In this document: positions 12,103-24,694 of the stretch, in pieces | How the letters are laid out: the number at the start of each line of letters is the position of its first letter | Position numbering within the stretch: the first letter of the stretch is position 1 | DNA from: Mustela lutreola | Taxonomy: Eukaryota > Chordata > Mammalia > Carnivora > Mustelidae | Direction: 5' to 3' | Assembly (NCBI RefSeq): GCF_030435805.1 | Contig: NC_081295.1 | Location: forward strand, 121,867,501 to 121,931,500 | Length of the DNA: 64,000 nt | Notes under the pieces: model-generated | What the model was told of the DNA's origin: nothing | What the model saw: the letters and a program-made list of their open reading frames with translations, nothing else | Databases searched by the model: none | Made by a program: the position numbers and the translations under genes

Positions 12103-12296
12103 TTTTTTTTTTTAAGATTTTATTTATTTATTTGAGAGAGAGACAGTAAGAGAGAGCATGAGCGAGGAGAAGGTCAGAGAGAGAAGCAGACTCCCTGTGG
12201 AGCTGGGAGCCCGATGCGGGACTCGATCCCGGAACTCCAGGATCATGACCTGAGCGGAAGGCAGCCATCCAACCAACCGAGCCACCCAGGCGTCCC
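12103..12296 (-). repeat. Can-SINE, minus orientation
   Basis: Poly-T, AAGATTTTATTTATTTATTTG and a reverse-complement head (CCACCCAGGCGTCCC) define the element. Imperfect target-site duplications, AGAAACCAGTTCTT and AGAAAACAGTTCTT, lie at 12089-12102 and 12297-12310. Confidence 0.93.
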
Positions 12297-12699
12297 AGAA
12301 AACAGTTCTTTAAACATTTGCCTGCAGTGGGAGATAATCCAGTGAATCCTTCATCTTCACAGGGTCAAAAGAAATGAAGTTCTTTGCAAGTCAGAAGCAA
12401 GTGACATAATACATACACAATGTTGAAAGGGGAAAAACAAAAACCCTACAACCAAGAATAATCTATCCAGTAAGATTATCATTCAGATTTGAGGGAGAAA
12501 TAAATATTTTCCTAGAGAAGCAAAGGAAATAGAAATCTATTACCAAGAAACCAGCCTTACAATAAATGTTAAAGGGACTTTTTTCCACTGGAAAAAATGT
12601 TCATAAATTGAGTGCAGTATAATGAATAAAAGATTTAAAATACAAAGAAAAGATGTGAAATACAATAACATATACATAGAACATGAAGGAGTGATTAAA

Positions 12700-13000
12700 A
12701 AAGTTCTTTTTTTTTTTTTGAAAGATAGCATGGAGGGCATTAGGAGAAGGAAGGGAAAAATGAAGGGGGAAAATCAGAGAGAGAGATGGACTATGAGAGA
12801 CTATGGACCCTGGAAAACATAATGAGGGTTTCAGAGCGGAGGGAGTGGGGGCATGGGTTAGCCTGGTAATGGGTATTAGGGAGGGCACATATTGCAATGA
12901 TCACAGTGTGTTATATGTAAACAATGAATCATGGAACACTATATCAAAAACTAATGAAATACTGTATGGTGACTAACATAACATGAAAAGAAAAAAGAAT
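12700..13000 (+). mobile_element. L1 3'-end fragment nested in the ancient L1
   Basis: Contains typical L1 3'UTR text: ATGAGAGACTATGGACCCTG, AATGGGTATTAGGGAGGGCA and AACAATGAATCATGGAACAC. It sits between the ORF1 end and ORF2 start of the older L1, where it does not belong. No ORF2 sequence is included. Confidence 0.7.
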
Positions 13001-13482
13001 AAGGAACTTACATAGCAATAAAGAAAAAAAAATACAAAGACTGTATTTGACTGAGTGACCGTTCAATTAATATAGACTGCTATAATCTAGGATATTATAT
13101 AAAATCCTCATGGTAACTATGAACCTAAAACCTATAATGAATAGATGAAATTAAAGAAAAAGAAAGCCAAGCATAACACTATATAAAGTCATCTATCATG
13201 AAGAAAGAGAGGAAGACATGGAGAAAACACAGAGAAGAATTACAAAATCAACCACAAAACAAATAACAAAACAGTAGTAAATATCTACCTATCATTAATT
13301 ACTTTAAATGTAAGTGGTGTAAATGTTGCAATCAAAATACAAAGTGTAGAGAAGATTGAATAAACAAGATCAATCTATTTGGGGTCTATAAGACTCATCT
13401 CAGATGTAGAAACACATACAGACCAAAAGTGAAAGATGGAAAACAAACACCATGCAATTGGAAGCAGAAAACCGAAAAACAA

Positions 13483-13484
13483 TA

Positions 13485-13527
<43 letters not shown>
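13483..13527 (+). repeat. (CA)n microsatellite
   Basis: About 20 CA units with one early interruption; potentially length-polymorphic. The THTHTH and VCVCVC frames across it are artefacts. Confidence 0.95.
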
Positions 13528-13529
<2 letters not shown>

Positions 13530-13637
13530 CGAAAAAAATAGAAAGCAACCTGGAGTAGGAATACTTAAATCAAACAAAACAAAACAAAACAGAGTTTACA
13601 AAATAGAGTAAACAAAGGTAGAGTATACAAAATAGAG

Positions 13638-13841
13638 GTTTTTTTTTTTTTAAGGTTTTATTTATTTATTTATTTGACAGAGAGAAATCACAAGTAGATG
13701 GAGAGGCAGGCAGAGAGAGAGAGAGAGGGAAGCAGGCTCCCCGCTGAGCAGCGAGCCCAATGCAGGACTCGATCCCAGGACCCTGAGATCATGACCTGAG
13801 CCGAAGGCAGTGGCTTAACCCACTGAGCCACCCAGGCGCCC
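13638..13841 (-). repeat. Can-SINE, minus orientation
   Basis: A complete element with poly-T, the TTTATTTATTTATTTATTTGACAG-type tail and head CCACCCAGGCGCC in reverse complement. A perfect 11-bp target-site duplication, ACAAAATAGAG, is at 13627-13637 and 13842-13852. Very similar to the SINE at 230-425, so a young subfamily. Confidence 0.95.
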
Positions 13842-14326
13842 ACAAAATAGAGTTTAAAACAAATTAGAGTTTAAAACAAAAGAAAATTAAAACACAATAC
13901 TAAACAAGAGACAAAGGCAGTAACAAGAGATAAAGAAAGACATTATTTAATACAAAGGGATCAATTCTACAAGAGTATATAACAATTTGAAACATCTTCC
14001 CATCCAACACTGAAGCACCTAAATACGTAAAGCAAATATTAATAGACATAAGGTGACAAAGCACTATAACACAAAAATAGGAGGGGATTTTAACCCCCCC
14101 ACACACATTAACTGATAGATCATCAAGGCAGAAAATCAATAAAGAAATGGTGTCTTTGAATGACTAATTAGACCAGGTGGACACAACAGACGTATAGAGA
14201 TGACCAGCCCACAAAAAAAGTAAGATGCACATTCTTTTCAAGTACACATGCAACATTGTCTAGAACATATCGCTTCTTAGGGAAAAAAATAAGCCTTAAT
14301 TAATTTAAAAAAGATTGAAAATGGGG

Positions 14327-14515
14327 CACTGGAGTGCCTCAGTCTGTTAAGTTTCCAAGTCTTGATTTCGGCACAAGACATGATCTCAGGGTCACTAGAT
14401 TAAGCCCTCTTTCAGCGCTGCACTGGGCATGGAGTTAGCATGCGATTCTCTGTCTCCCTCTCTGCCCCTCAGCACTCCCTGCTCATGCACTCTGTCTCTA
14501 AAATAAAATAAAATA
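14327..14515 (+). repeat. Diverged Can-SINE, plus orientation
   Basis: GGGGCACTGGAGTGCCTCAGTCTGTTAAG, then GACATGATCTCAGGGTC, a TCTCTGTCTCCCTCTCTGCC block and an AAATAAAATAAAATAA tail. More diverged than the other SINEs, so an older insertion. It lies inside the ancient L1. Confidence 0.8.
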
Positions 14516-15616
14516 ACTGAAAGTATACCATACAAGGTTTTCTTTTTGAATCTAAAGGTATGGAACTGAATTTAATCACAAGAAAAGAAAAAAAAATCTG
14601 AAAACCAAAGAAACATGATACAAAACAATTAGTGTGTCAAGAAAGAAATCAAAGAAAAGAAAAAAAAAATACACAGAAACAAAAGAAAATTAAAACACAA
14701 TACTAAAGTCTCTGAAACAGCAAAAGCTGTTCTAGGTGGAAAATATTGATGGGTACAGCCTATTTCAAGAAACAAGAAAAAGCTCTAATAAGCAAGCCAA
14801 CTGTTCCCATAAAGGAACTCGAAAAAGAAGTACACATGAGGCTCAAGGTGAGTAGATGAAAGCTCAATGAGACCAAGAGCTGGTTGTCTGAGAAGATACA
14901 CAAATATTGAAAAATCTGTTAGCCAGACTCTTCAGGAAGATAAAGGCCCAAATAAATAGTCATAAGTGAGAGAGGAGAAGGAACAACTGACAGCACAGAA
15001 TGCAAGGGATTATAAAAGAACACTATGATAAACTCTCTGCCAACAGTTGGACAACCTAGAAGAAATGGATAGATTCCTAGAAGCATACAATCCTCCAAAA
15101 TAGAATCAGGAAGAAATAAAAATTTGAACAATCCTATTACAATTGAAATAGAAATAGTAATTTTAAAAAACTACCAAACAACTAGGGTCCAGGAGAGGTG
15201 GCTTCATGGATGAGTTCTACCAAACATTTACAGAAGATTTATCAACAATTCTCCTTCAAATTATTCCAAACAACAGAAGAGGAAGTAAACTCCAAATAAA
15301 CTTGATGAGGGCAAAATTAAGCTGAAATTGAAGTCAGGGTAAAAAATCATAGAAAAAGAACACACAGGCCAATATCCCTAATGAACATATAGGCAAAATC
15401 TTCCAAGAAGATATTAGTTAACCACATTTAGCAATACATTAAAAGGACCGTTCACCATTATGAAGTGAAATTTAGTTTGGGGATGCAAGGATACTTCAAT
15501 ATTTGCAAGTCAATCAGTGTGATAAATTTCATCTACAAAATGAAGGAAAACATTGTATGATCATGTCAATAGATGTAGAAAAAACTCATTTGGCAAAATT
15601 CAACATCATTTTATTC

Positions 15617-15810
15617 TTTTTTTTTTTAATTATTCATTTATTTGTAAGAGAGAGAATGTGAACAAGCAGGCAGAGTGGCAGGCACAGGCAGAGAGAGAAG
15701 CAGGCTCCCCACTGGTCAAGGATCCTGATGTGGGATTCGGTCCCAGGACCCTGGGATCATGATCTGAGCCAAAGGCAGCTGTTTAACTGACTGATCCACC
15801 CAGGTGTCCC
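15617..15810 (-). repeat. Can-SINE, minus orientation
   Basis: A T-run, AATTATTCATTTATTTG, and the reverse-complement head CCACCCAGGTGTCCC. TTTCATTCTTTT-like sequence on both sides may be its target-site duplication. It abuts a second minus-strand SINE. Confidence 0.88.
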
Positions 15811-15816
15811 CTTTCA

Positions 15817-16018
15817 TTCTTTTAAAAAATATTTTATTTATGAGAGAGAGACACACACACAAGAGAGAAAGAGAGAACAAGCAGGGAGAGTGGGAGAGGG
15901 AGAAGCAGACTCCCCACTGATCAGAGAGTCCTATCCAGGGGCTTGATCCCAGAAGTCTAGGATTATGTCTTGAGCCAAAGGCAGATGTTTAACCAACTGA
16001 GACACCCAGCTGCCCCTC
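15817..16018 (-). repeat. Can-SINE, minus orientation (second of a tandem pair)
   Basis: TTTTAAAAAATATTTTATTTATGAGAGAG begins the tail and the head ends CACCCAGCTGCCCC. It is adjacent to the previous SINE in the same orientation, consistent with insertion into or next to the A-tail of the older copy. Confidence 0.85.
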
Positions 16019-17130
16019 AAAATCCATTTTGATAAAAACCCTCAACAAAGCAGGTTTAGAGGGATTGTTCCTCAACATAAAAAAGGTCATCTATGAGAAA
16101 CTCACAAATAATATTTTAATGGAGAAAAATTTAGAGGTTTTCCTCTCAGATCAGGAGTAAGACATGGATCATCACTCTCTCCACTTTTGTTCAAGAGACA
16201 CTGAAAGTCCTGGTTATAGCAATCAGACAAGAAAAAGGAAATAGAGGCATAAATATTAGTAATGAAGAACCTACACTGTCATTCTTTGTAGATGAAATAA
16301 TAATGTACATAGAAAACTCTAACAGCTCCACCATAAAACTCCTAGAAATAAGAAATGAATTCAGTCAAGTTGCAGGATCCAAAATTAATACCTACAGTTC
16401 AGTAGAGTTTCTGTTACACCAATAACAAGTAACAGAAAGAGAAATCAAGAAAACAAATCCATTTACAATTGTGCCTAAGAGGCTTAACCAAAGAAGTAAA
16501 AGACCTGTACTCTGAAAACTACAATATATTGATGAGAGAAAAATAATATGACAGAAACCAATGGAAAGGGAGACATGTTTGTGATTTGGAGGCATTAATA
16601 TTGTTAAAATGTCCATATCTACTACCCAAAGCAGTCTACAGATTCAAGTAAATCCTTATAAGTATTATGGACATTATAAAAATATCCATAGCATTTTTCT
16701 CAAAACTGGAACAAATAATAATAAAAATTTTATGGAACCACAAAAGACCCTGATAGCCAAAGCATTCTTGAAAAAGAAGAACAAAGCTGGAGGTATCACA
16801 ATTTCAGATCTCAAGACATATTACAAGGTTGTAGTAATGAAAACAGTACACTACTTTGAAAAACATAGACACATAGGTTAATGGAAGAGAATAAAGAGCA
16901 AAGAAATAAACTCACAAATCTGTGGTACGTGAACCTATGACAAACAAAGCCAGAACATACAATGAAGAAAAGACAGTCTCTTCCCAAAAAGATGCTTGGA
17001 AAAGTGGGCAGCTGCTTATCATTGAATGACACTGGATCACTTTGTGGCACAGTATACAAGAATAAAGTCAAAGTGGATTAAAAACTGATTTCGGTGAGAC
17101 CTGAAACAACAAAACTCCTAGAAGGAAATA

Positions 17131-17325
17131 CAGTAGAGTGCCTGCATGGTTCACTCAGTTGAGAGTCTGCCTTTGGCTCAGGTCATGATCTCATGGTCCT
17201 GGGATCAAGCCCTGCTTTTGGATCTTTGCTCAGGAATGAATGTGCTTCTCCCTCTCCCTCAGTGCCTTTTCCTCCACTTGTGCTCTGTCTCTGCTTCCTC
17301 CTTCTTTCAAGTAAATAAATGAAAA
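17131..17325 (+). repeat. Can-SINE, plus orientation
   Basis: GAGTGCCTGCATGGTTCACTCAGTTGAGAG, GGCTCAGGTCATGATCTCATGG, then a CT-rich region and AAGTAAATAAATGAAAAAG tail. The head is diverged. Confidence 0.85.
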
Positions 17326-18773
17326 AGAAAACATATAGAATAATTTCTCTGACATCAGCCATAGAAATAATTTTTCTAGATATTTCTCCTCAGACAAGGG
17401 ATAGGGTAAGAAATACAAAGTATTGGGAATACATGAAAATAAAATGCTTTTGCATAGCGAAGGAAACCATCTTCTTTGGGAGAAGATATTTGGAAATGAT
17501 CTATTCCATAAGGCATTAATATCCATTATAGATAAAGAACCCATACAATCAACCCCCCAAAACCCCCAGTCAAACCAATCAACCAATGCACAGAGGACCT
17601 AAACAGATATTTACCAAAGTAGACATACAGATCACCAGTGGTTACATGAAAAGATGCTCAACATCACTCATCATCAGGGAAATACAAATCAAAACCATAG
17701 GAGATGATCACCTCACACCTGTCAGAATGGCAAAAACCAATACAAGAAATAAGAAGTATTGGTGAGAATGAGGAGAAAAAGGAACCATTGTACACTGACG
17801 GTGGGGTTGTAAGATGGTACAGCCAGTGTGAAAAACAGTATGGAGTCTTCTCCAAAAATTAACAATAGAAAAACCATGTGATCCAATAATAATGCTATGG
17901 TTATTGATGTGAGGCCAGTGAGCAAACAGTCAAAAAATAATTCTTGAAATGCTTTTGGTGCAAAAAGATGCTTAGCACAAGGATAGGACCCATGGGCAGA
18001 AAGAGGTCATGGGTATTGTGAGATGCAACTGATTATATATATATTTTTTTATTTAGTGGTGGTTAGGAATAGTGTTAAGTCTCTAAGGAATTTGGAAGCA
18101 AGACTTCCAGGACCTTGAGGGGCTTTCTACTATTAAGATAAGATGATTTACTACTGTCACAGGGAAACAAAACTAAGAAGAACAGAGCTATACCGTTAAA
18201 GATTGAAAGGAAGTCCTTGAGGGAGCTGCAGGAGTGTTACCTTCTATAAGCCTGGAGACACAAGCTGAAGCAAAGTCGAGCCTTTGTTCTGTTTTCTCTC
18301 ATCAGGTATTTACCTAAAGGAAATGAAAACACTAATTTGGAAAAGATGTATGCATCACTATGTGTACTGCATCATTATTATCATAGCCAAGATACAAAAG
18401 CAACTTAGGAGTCCACTGACAGATGAATGGATAAGGAGGAGGAGGTCTATAACCAATGGAATATTATGTATGCAGCCAAGAAAAATGATGAAATCTTGCT
18501 GTTTGTGACAACATGGATAGACTTAGAAAGTATTAAGCTAAGTGGAAGAAGTCAGACTGGGGAAGACAAATATCATATGATTTTACTTATATGTGAAATC
18601 TAAAACACAAAACAAATGAATAAACAACAAACAAAAGCAGAATCAGATCTATAAACACAGAGAACATGCCCACACATTTTGATTTAAGTCAATTATGAGT
18701 TGCCATGGTTATATAATTGATTCTCTGAGAAAAGCACCAGAAGAAACTCACACTTTTAAAAGTAAAATGGTTG

Positions 18774-18949
18774 AACCATGAGAGACTATGGACTCTGAAA
18801 AACAATCTGAGGGGTTTGAATTGATGGGTGGGTGGCAGGTTGGGGTACAAGGTGGTGGGTCTTATAGAAGGCACGGATTGCATGGAGCACTGGGTGTGGT
18901 GAAAAAATAATGAATACTGTTATGCCAAAAATAAATAATTAAAAAAAAA
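18774..18949 (+). mobile_element. Short L1 3'-end insertion with target-site duplication
   Basis: A 176-bp insertion made only of L1 3'UTR (CCATGAGAGACTATGGACTC ... GCACTGGGTGTGGTGAAAAA) and its A-tail. It is flanked by AAAAGTAAAATGGTTG at about 18758-18773 and 18950-18965. It uses the same 3' subfamily as the insertion at 1720-2498. Confidence 0.88.
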
Positions 18950-18963
18950 AAAAGTAAAATGGT

Positions 18964-19158
18964 TGGAGCACATGGGTGGCTCAGTGTGTTGAAGCCACTG
19001 CCTTCGGCTCAGGTCATGATCCCAGGGTCCCAGGATGGAGCCCCACATCGGTCTCTCTACTCAGTAGGGAGCCTGTTTCCCCCCCTCTCTCTGTCTGCCT
19101 CTCTGGCTGCTTGTGATCTCTCTCTGTCAAATAAATAAATAAAATCATAAAAAAAAAT
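18964..19158 (+). repeat. Can-SINE, plus orientation
   Basis: GGAGCACATGGGTGGCTCAG head, GGCTCAGGTCATGATCCCAGG middle, and tail GATCTCTCTCTGTCAAATAA followed by AATAAATAAAATC. Inserted directly beside the L1 3' fragment, within duplication A copy 2. Confidence 0.93.
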
Positions 19159-19490
19159 TTGGTGACTAACTACAGAGCATACAGCTCCACACTCTCTTAT
19201 CCATCTGCTCAAGGTCAAATCACCAGCAATTTTTGCTAGAAGGACTCTACTAATATTTTACTAGTATTGTAGTAAACTACAATTTTCAAGCAGGAAAAAA
19301 AAAAGTGTAATCACAAATAAGAGAATGGTGGACTGAGTAAAGTTCTCTTTTTCTTTTCTTTTCTTTTTTTTTTTTCTTCCTGAGTAAAGTTCTATTACTA
19401 CAATGTGCAATTTTCTGGTAAACCCACACTGCAGAGAATCAATGAAAACCACTGTTTTGGTTCCCAAGTTTTACTCAAGAACTCTTATGA

Positions 19491-20246
19491 AATATTTCAG
19501 ATAAATGAGTTTTAATCCTCCCCTTCCTCCACTTCCTCACGCTGGTTAATCTGGAAGGTAACACAATTAGCAACTCTCTTTGCTGTTAGCAACTATGTGC
19601 ACACAATCACGTAGATGATTATTCTTCAAATACTTTTTAGTGAGATATTTCAAATACCTTTTTGGAAAAAGGCACCTCAGAAGCTACAGTGATCTTGCTC
19701 CTTTTAATGGTTACAAACCCACCACCAAGACTCCCAGCTTTTCCATTCACTGATTGTCTCTTGAAGAAAATGTTTAAAATTGGCAGCATCCAAGATTCCA
19801 TCTTCTACTGCGTGGGTGCACTCAAGGGTAAACTTCAGAACTTGCTTCTTTCCCCTTCTCCCCCTTAACCACAAGCTTTTCCAAGGATTCAATGGCAGCA
19901 GCAGAGGCAGAAAGGAAGTTCCCTTCTGAGCTTTTATCCACCTCCAGCCTTGTTGGAAGCCCCTCCTCTATCCTGCCTCCCCCACTCCCTTCTCCTGTAT
20001 CTGCACCACCATGGGTGTAGCTTGTACAACCAGCTTCTATACAATACTAGGTGCCTCCATCACCCATCGGCTGCTGCTTCTCCTACTCTCACTATCTGGG
20101 AACGAACAGCACCCTCTTGGACTTAAACCACCTACTTCAGATTTCCCTATAGGTGCCCCCAGGTTGAAAAGAAATGACAGTGGGGAACAAATTGATTGAC
20201 TTTTAAGTGGACATAGGTGCAACATATTCTGTATTAAAGTTAATTT
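19491..20246. other. Intergenic, no gene recognised
   Basis: Unique-looking sequence with only short frames (up to 68 codons) lacking family resemblance or splice context. No repeat was recognised by eye. Confidence 0.5.
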
Positions 20247-23200
20247 GAGGATGGGACAAGATGGCGGGGAAGTAGGAGGAAGCGCCTTTTAAAGCTGTAC
20301 CCTAAAGTGAGCTGATTACCTGCCAAAGAACTCCAATCACCCATGAAATCAACCTGAGATCAGAATTATACACATCTGGATCTCTACAGGGGCAGAAGAC
20401 GCCAGTGGGCAGGTAAAGCCCAGTGGGAAAGGCGGACTGATATCGGAAGATAAACAAAAGGGGGAGGGAGCCACCAAAGGTGACCCTTTGGAAAGTAATA
20501 CCCCTAATACGAACAAGAGTGCCCTGCGTCTGGGGACCAGCATTAACTTGGAGACTGGTTGAAAGCACTCCAAAAGAGCAAAGGATTACGGGGAGGAAAT
20601 TGTGGGAATTGGGGAGGCCAGGGACAGGGGCTTAAGTGCCTGGTCCCAGGACAGCCTCCCCTGGTGCTGAGTCAGAGAGAGTGAGGTGGAGAAACCAGGT
20701 CTTGGTCCCTGAACCACCAGCGCACCTGAGATTGCATGGGTTCTGGCTCCTGTGAGGGGAAGGGAGCCACACTGGATGGCAGAACACGTGAGCCCTGCTT
20801 CAGAGCCTGAGACACGTGTGTTCCTCATCCTCTCCTGAGAGAGGTACAAAGGCCCAGCCAGCGCTCTTTGCTACGCGCCATTGTTTCAGAGCCTAAGACG
20901 CATGCCCCAAACTCTCCCCCGAGAGAGGTGCACAAAGGCCCAGACTGGTGCTTTCGGATCTGCACCCCATTCTCAGAGCCTGAGATGCCTGTGACCCACA
21001 GCCTCCCCTGAAAGAGGTGCACGCAAGCCGGGTGCTCTTAGACCCAGAAAGACCAGGCACTCCCAGCCCAGGCCAGCGGGAAAATATCAGTGTGTGATCA
21101 CTGCTTGGAACCTCTCTGGCAGTCTGGATCTCCCAGACAGCCACTGCTGCCGTGGTTTTGGGTAAAAGCAGAAGATCCTGCGTCCCCAGGGACCGCGACT
21201 TGGAACCTGCTCTGCCAGCGGCCAAGGGGAAATTTATATGGGCTCTGCAACACCCACAGAAGAACAGACTGAGGCTTCTCTCTGAGAGGGAGGTAAGAGT
21301 GCAGTTTGCTTTCCTCTAAACCTACAAAAACCATCAAAAGCGGTCAAAGCGAGGGGAAGGGGGGAAAGGTGAACAAACATAAAAACCTCCAGAGAACAAA
21401 ATCCTGAAAAACTGGTTTCCTCAGAGCCCACCCCCTAGAGGAGGGCTGGAGGACTTCACTCAGGGAACATCATTGACTGAAAACACACGTGGCAGGCCCC
21501 TTCCCCAGAAAACCAACCAGGAAAAAAAAAAAAAAAAAAAAAAGACTACAAAAAAACCACTACCATTACTTCATAGGACAACTTTTATTTTTAATTTGTT
21601 CCCACTATTCTGGCTCATTTTTTTATATAAATATTTTTTAACCTATTTGCCATCACAGTCAGCTGTCCAGTACATCAAATTCCATAATAACCTTCTAAAC
21701 TGAACTTTTTGATGCACATACCTGTGTTTCTCTTTTGCATTTTATTTTTTGAATTTTTTTTAAATTTTAGTTTAGTTTAGTCTCGCTTATTCCTTTTTTA
21801 TTTTCTAATATTCATATAGAGTTAAACTTCAAAGTAATCCCCTTTTCCCAATAAATACTACCCCTATAGGTAAACCAATTTTTAATCCCCCTTTATCCCA
21901 GGAAAGTTGAGTCCTTTAACAAAGATACCAAGATACATCCAGGAAGGATCAAAACAACCTTCCTCGCTGACACTGAGAATTTATAACCACTCTCCCATCT
22001 TTTTGTTTTTGTTTGTCTGTTTTTGTTTGTATACCTCATAAATCTTACCTTGGGGCCCATTTTCATCTTCCCTTTCTTTCCTGTCTGTCTGTCTCTCTCT
22101 CTTTTTTTTTTTCTTTTCCTTTTCTTTTTTTCTCTCATTTGGGTGGGGAATCCTGATTGCTCATAAGTGTTCCCAGGTACACCCTGACTGCACCACGGTC
22201 GATACATCCAGCTATATCTGTTCAGTCATCTCTCACAAAAATGACTAGGAGGAGAAATACCCAACAGAAGAAAAATACAGAGGATGGACCTTCTGAAACA
22301 GAGCTAATGGCTATCAACATAGACAATATGTCAGAAAGAGAATTCAGGCTAACAATTATCCAGGCAATAGCTAGGTTGGAGAAAGCCATGGATGACAAAA
22401 CGGAATTGATTAGGACCGAGCTGAAAGCGACCAGACAGGATGTTCACAATGTTAGGGCAGAGCTAAAAGCTACCAGGGCTGAGGTTCACAGTGCTCTAAA
22501 TGAGTTCCAGTCTAATCTAAATTCTCTCAAAGCTAGGGTAACTGAGAGATTTGCAGGACAAACAGATAGAGAGAAAGGATCAAGAGGAAGCCTGGAACAA
22601 ACAGCTTAGAAGCCACGAAAACAGAATCAGGGAAATAAATGATGCCATGAAACATTCCAATGTCAGAATTATTGGAATCCCTGAAGGGGAGAAGAAAGAA
22701 AGAAGTCTAGAAGATATAGTGGAACAAGTTCTTCATGAAAATTTTCCCAATCTTGCGAATGGAACCAGCATTTTTGTACTAGAGACTGAAAGGTCTCCAC
22801 CCAAGATTATAGATTCCAGAAAAACATCAAGACACCTGATAGTTAAATTGAGGAATCATAATTGTAGATACAATCTATTGAAAGCTGCTAAGACAGAGGC
22901 TCCTTACTTAGAGAGGACAGCCCATCAGAATAACGTCAGACCTGTCCACAGAGACCCGACAAGCCAGAAAGGGCTGGCAAGATATTTTCAGGGCATTAAA
23001 TGAGAAGAACATGCAGCCAAGAATACTTTATCCAGCAAGACTGACATTCAAAATGGATGGAGAGATAAAGAGTTTCCAAGACCGGCAAGGATTAAAAGAT
23101 TATGCAACCACCAAGCCAACACTGCAGGGAATATTAAGGGGAGTTCTATAAAAGAGGAAAAATCCAAAGAATAGCATTGAACAGAAATACAGAGACAGTC

Positions 23201-24694
23201 TACAGAAAGAAAGACTTCAAAGGTAACATGATGTCAATAAAAATGTATCTATCAATAATCACTCTCAGTGTGAATGTCCTAAATATGCCCATAAAATGGC
23301 ATAGTGTTGCAAATTGGATAAAACGACAGGACCCATCCATATGTTGTCTACAAGAGACCCATTTTGAACCTAAAAATACACCCAGACTGAAAGTGAAGGG
23401 ATGGAGAAGCATCTTTCATGCCAATGGGCCTCAAAAGAAGGCTGGGGTAGCGATTCTCATAACAGATAAATTAGATTTTAAACTAAAGACTGTAGTCAGA
23501 GATACAGAAGGACACTACATAATCCTTTAAGGGACTATCCACCAAGATGATCTAACAATTGTAAATATCTATGCCCCCAATATGGGAGCAGCCAATTACA
23601 TAAGAAAACTGTTAATCAAGATAAAGAGTCATATTGATATGAATACATTAATAGTAGGAGATCTTAACACCCCTCTCTCAGAAATAGATCACGGAAGCAT
23701 AAAATCAATAAAGAAACAAGAGCATTTAATGACATTGGACCAGATGACTTCATGGATATATATAGAACATTCCACCCTAAAACAACTGAATACTTATTCT
23801 TCTCAAGTGCACATGGAACCTTCTCAAGGAGAGACCACATATTGGGTAACAAATCAGGACTCAACCGATACCAAAAGATAATAATAATTGAGATTATTCC
23901 TTGCATATTCTCACAATACAATGCTTTGAAACTGGAGCTCAATCACAAGGAAAAGATCAGAAGGAACTCAGACACCTGGAAACTAAAGACCACCTTGCTT
24001 AAAAATGCTTGGATCAACCAGATCAAAGAAGAACTGAAATAATTCATGAAAACCAATGAGAATGAAGACACATCGATCCAAAACCTATAGGATACAGCAA
24101 AGGTGGTCCTAAAGGGGAAATACATAGCCATCCAAGCATCCCTCAAAAAAATTAAAAATCCAGAACACACCAGCTGTCTCTACACCTTAAAGAACTGGAG
24201 AATCAACAAGAAATCAAAACAACTCCACTCATCAGAAGGGAAATCATCAAGATTAGAGCTGAGATCAATGAGGTAGAAACCAGAGATACAGTAGAACGTA
24301 ACAATGAAACTGGAATCTGGTTTTTTGAAAGAATCAATAAGATCGATAAACCATTGACCACACTATTTGAAAAGAAAAGAGAGAAAGCCCAAATTCATAA
24401 AATTATGAATGAAAAGGAAGAGAACACAACTAACACCAAGGAAGTAGAAACAATCATCAGAAGTTATTATCAACAGTTATATGCCAATAAGCTTAGCAAC
24501 CTAGATGAAATGCATGCATTCCTGGAAAACTATAAGCTCCCAAAATTTAACCAGGAAGAAATTGACAACCTGAATAGGCCGATATCTAGTAACGAGATTG
24601 AAGCAGTGATCAAAAACCTCCCAAAAAACAAAAGCTCAGGACCTGCTGGATTCCCTGGGGAATTCTACCAAACTTTCAATGAAGAAATAACACC
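20247..24694 (+). mobile_element. LINE-1 of a second subfamily, 5' part (5'UTR, ORF1, ORF2 start)
   Basis: Starts GAGGATGGGACAAGATGGCGGGGAAGTAGG, related to but distinct from the 5' end of the L1 at 3.04 kb. A long 5'UTR runs to about 22.2 kb. ORF1 begins near 22241 (MTRRRNTQQKKNTEDG) and is interrupted near 22.6 and 23.0 kb. ORF2 starts near 23241 (MYLSIITLSVNVLNMPIKW) with several breaks. It stops abruptly inside ORF2 at GAAGAAATAACACCTGTCC, where the orientation of L1 sequence flips. Confidence 0.92.

Larger units (their letters stand above)
12410..18660 (+). mobile_element. Ancient L1 (plus orientation), heavily interrupted
   Basis: Successive blocks follow L1 order. The ORF1 3' part is at 12460-12600 (CCAAGAATAATCTATCCAG, ACCAGCCTTACAATAAATGTTAAAGGG). 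The ORF2 start is near 13290 (TTAATTACTTTAAATGTAAGTGG), reverse transcriptase follows through 15.0-16.4 kb, and the C-terminal region and 3' end are at 17.6-18.6 kb (CACCTCACACCTGTCAGAATGGC, TATCATATGATTTTACTTATATG). No long frame survives. It is split by five Can-SINEs and an L1 3' fragment. Divergence from the young L1 is high, so it is an old subfamily. Confidence 0.85.
18686..19490 (+). repeat. Segmental duplication A, copy 2
   Basis: Direct-orientation partner of 1465-2720, offset ~17 kb. This copy carries its own L1 3' fragment (18774-18949) and Can-SINE (18964-19158) inside the shared sequence, between TTTTAAAAGTAAAATGG and GGTGACTAAC. Confidence 0.85.
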
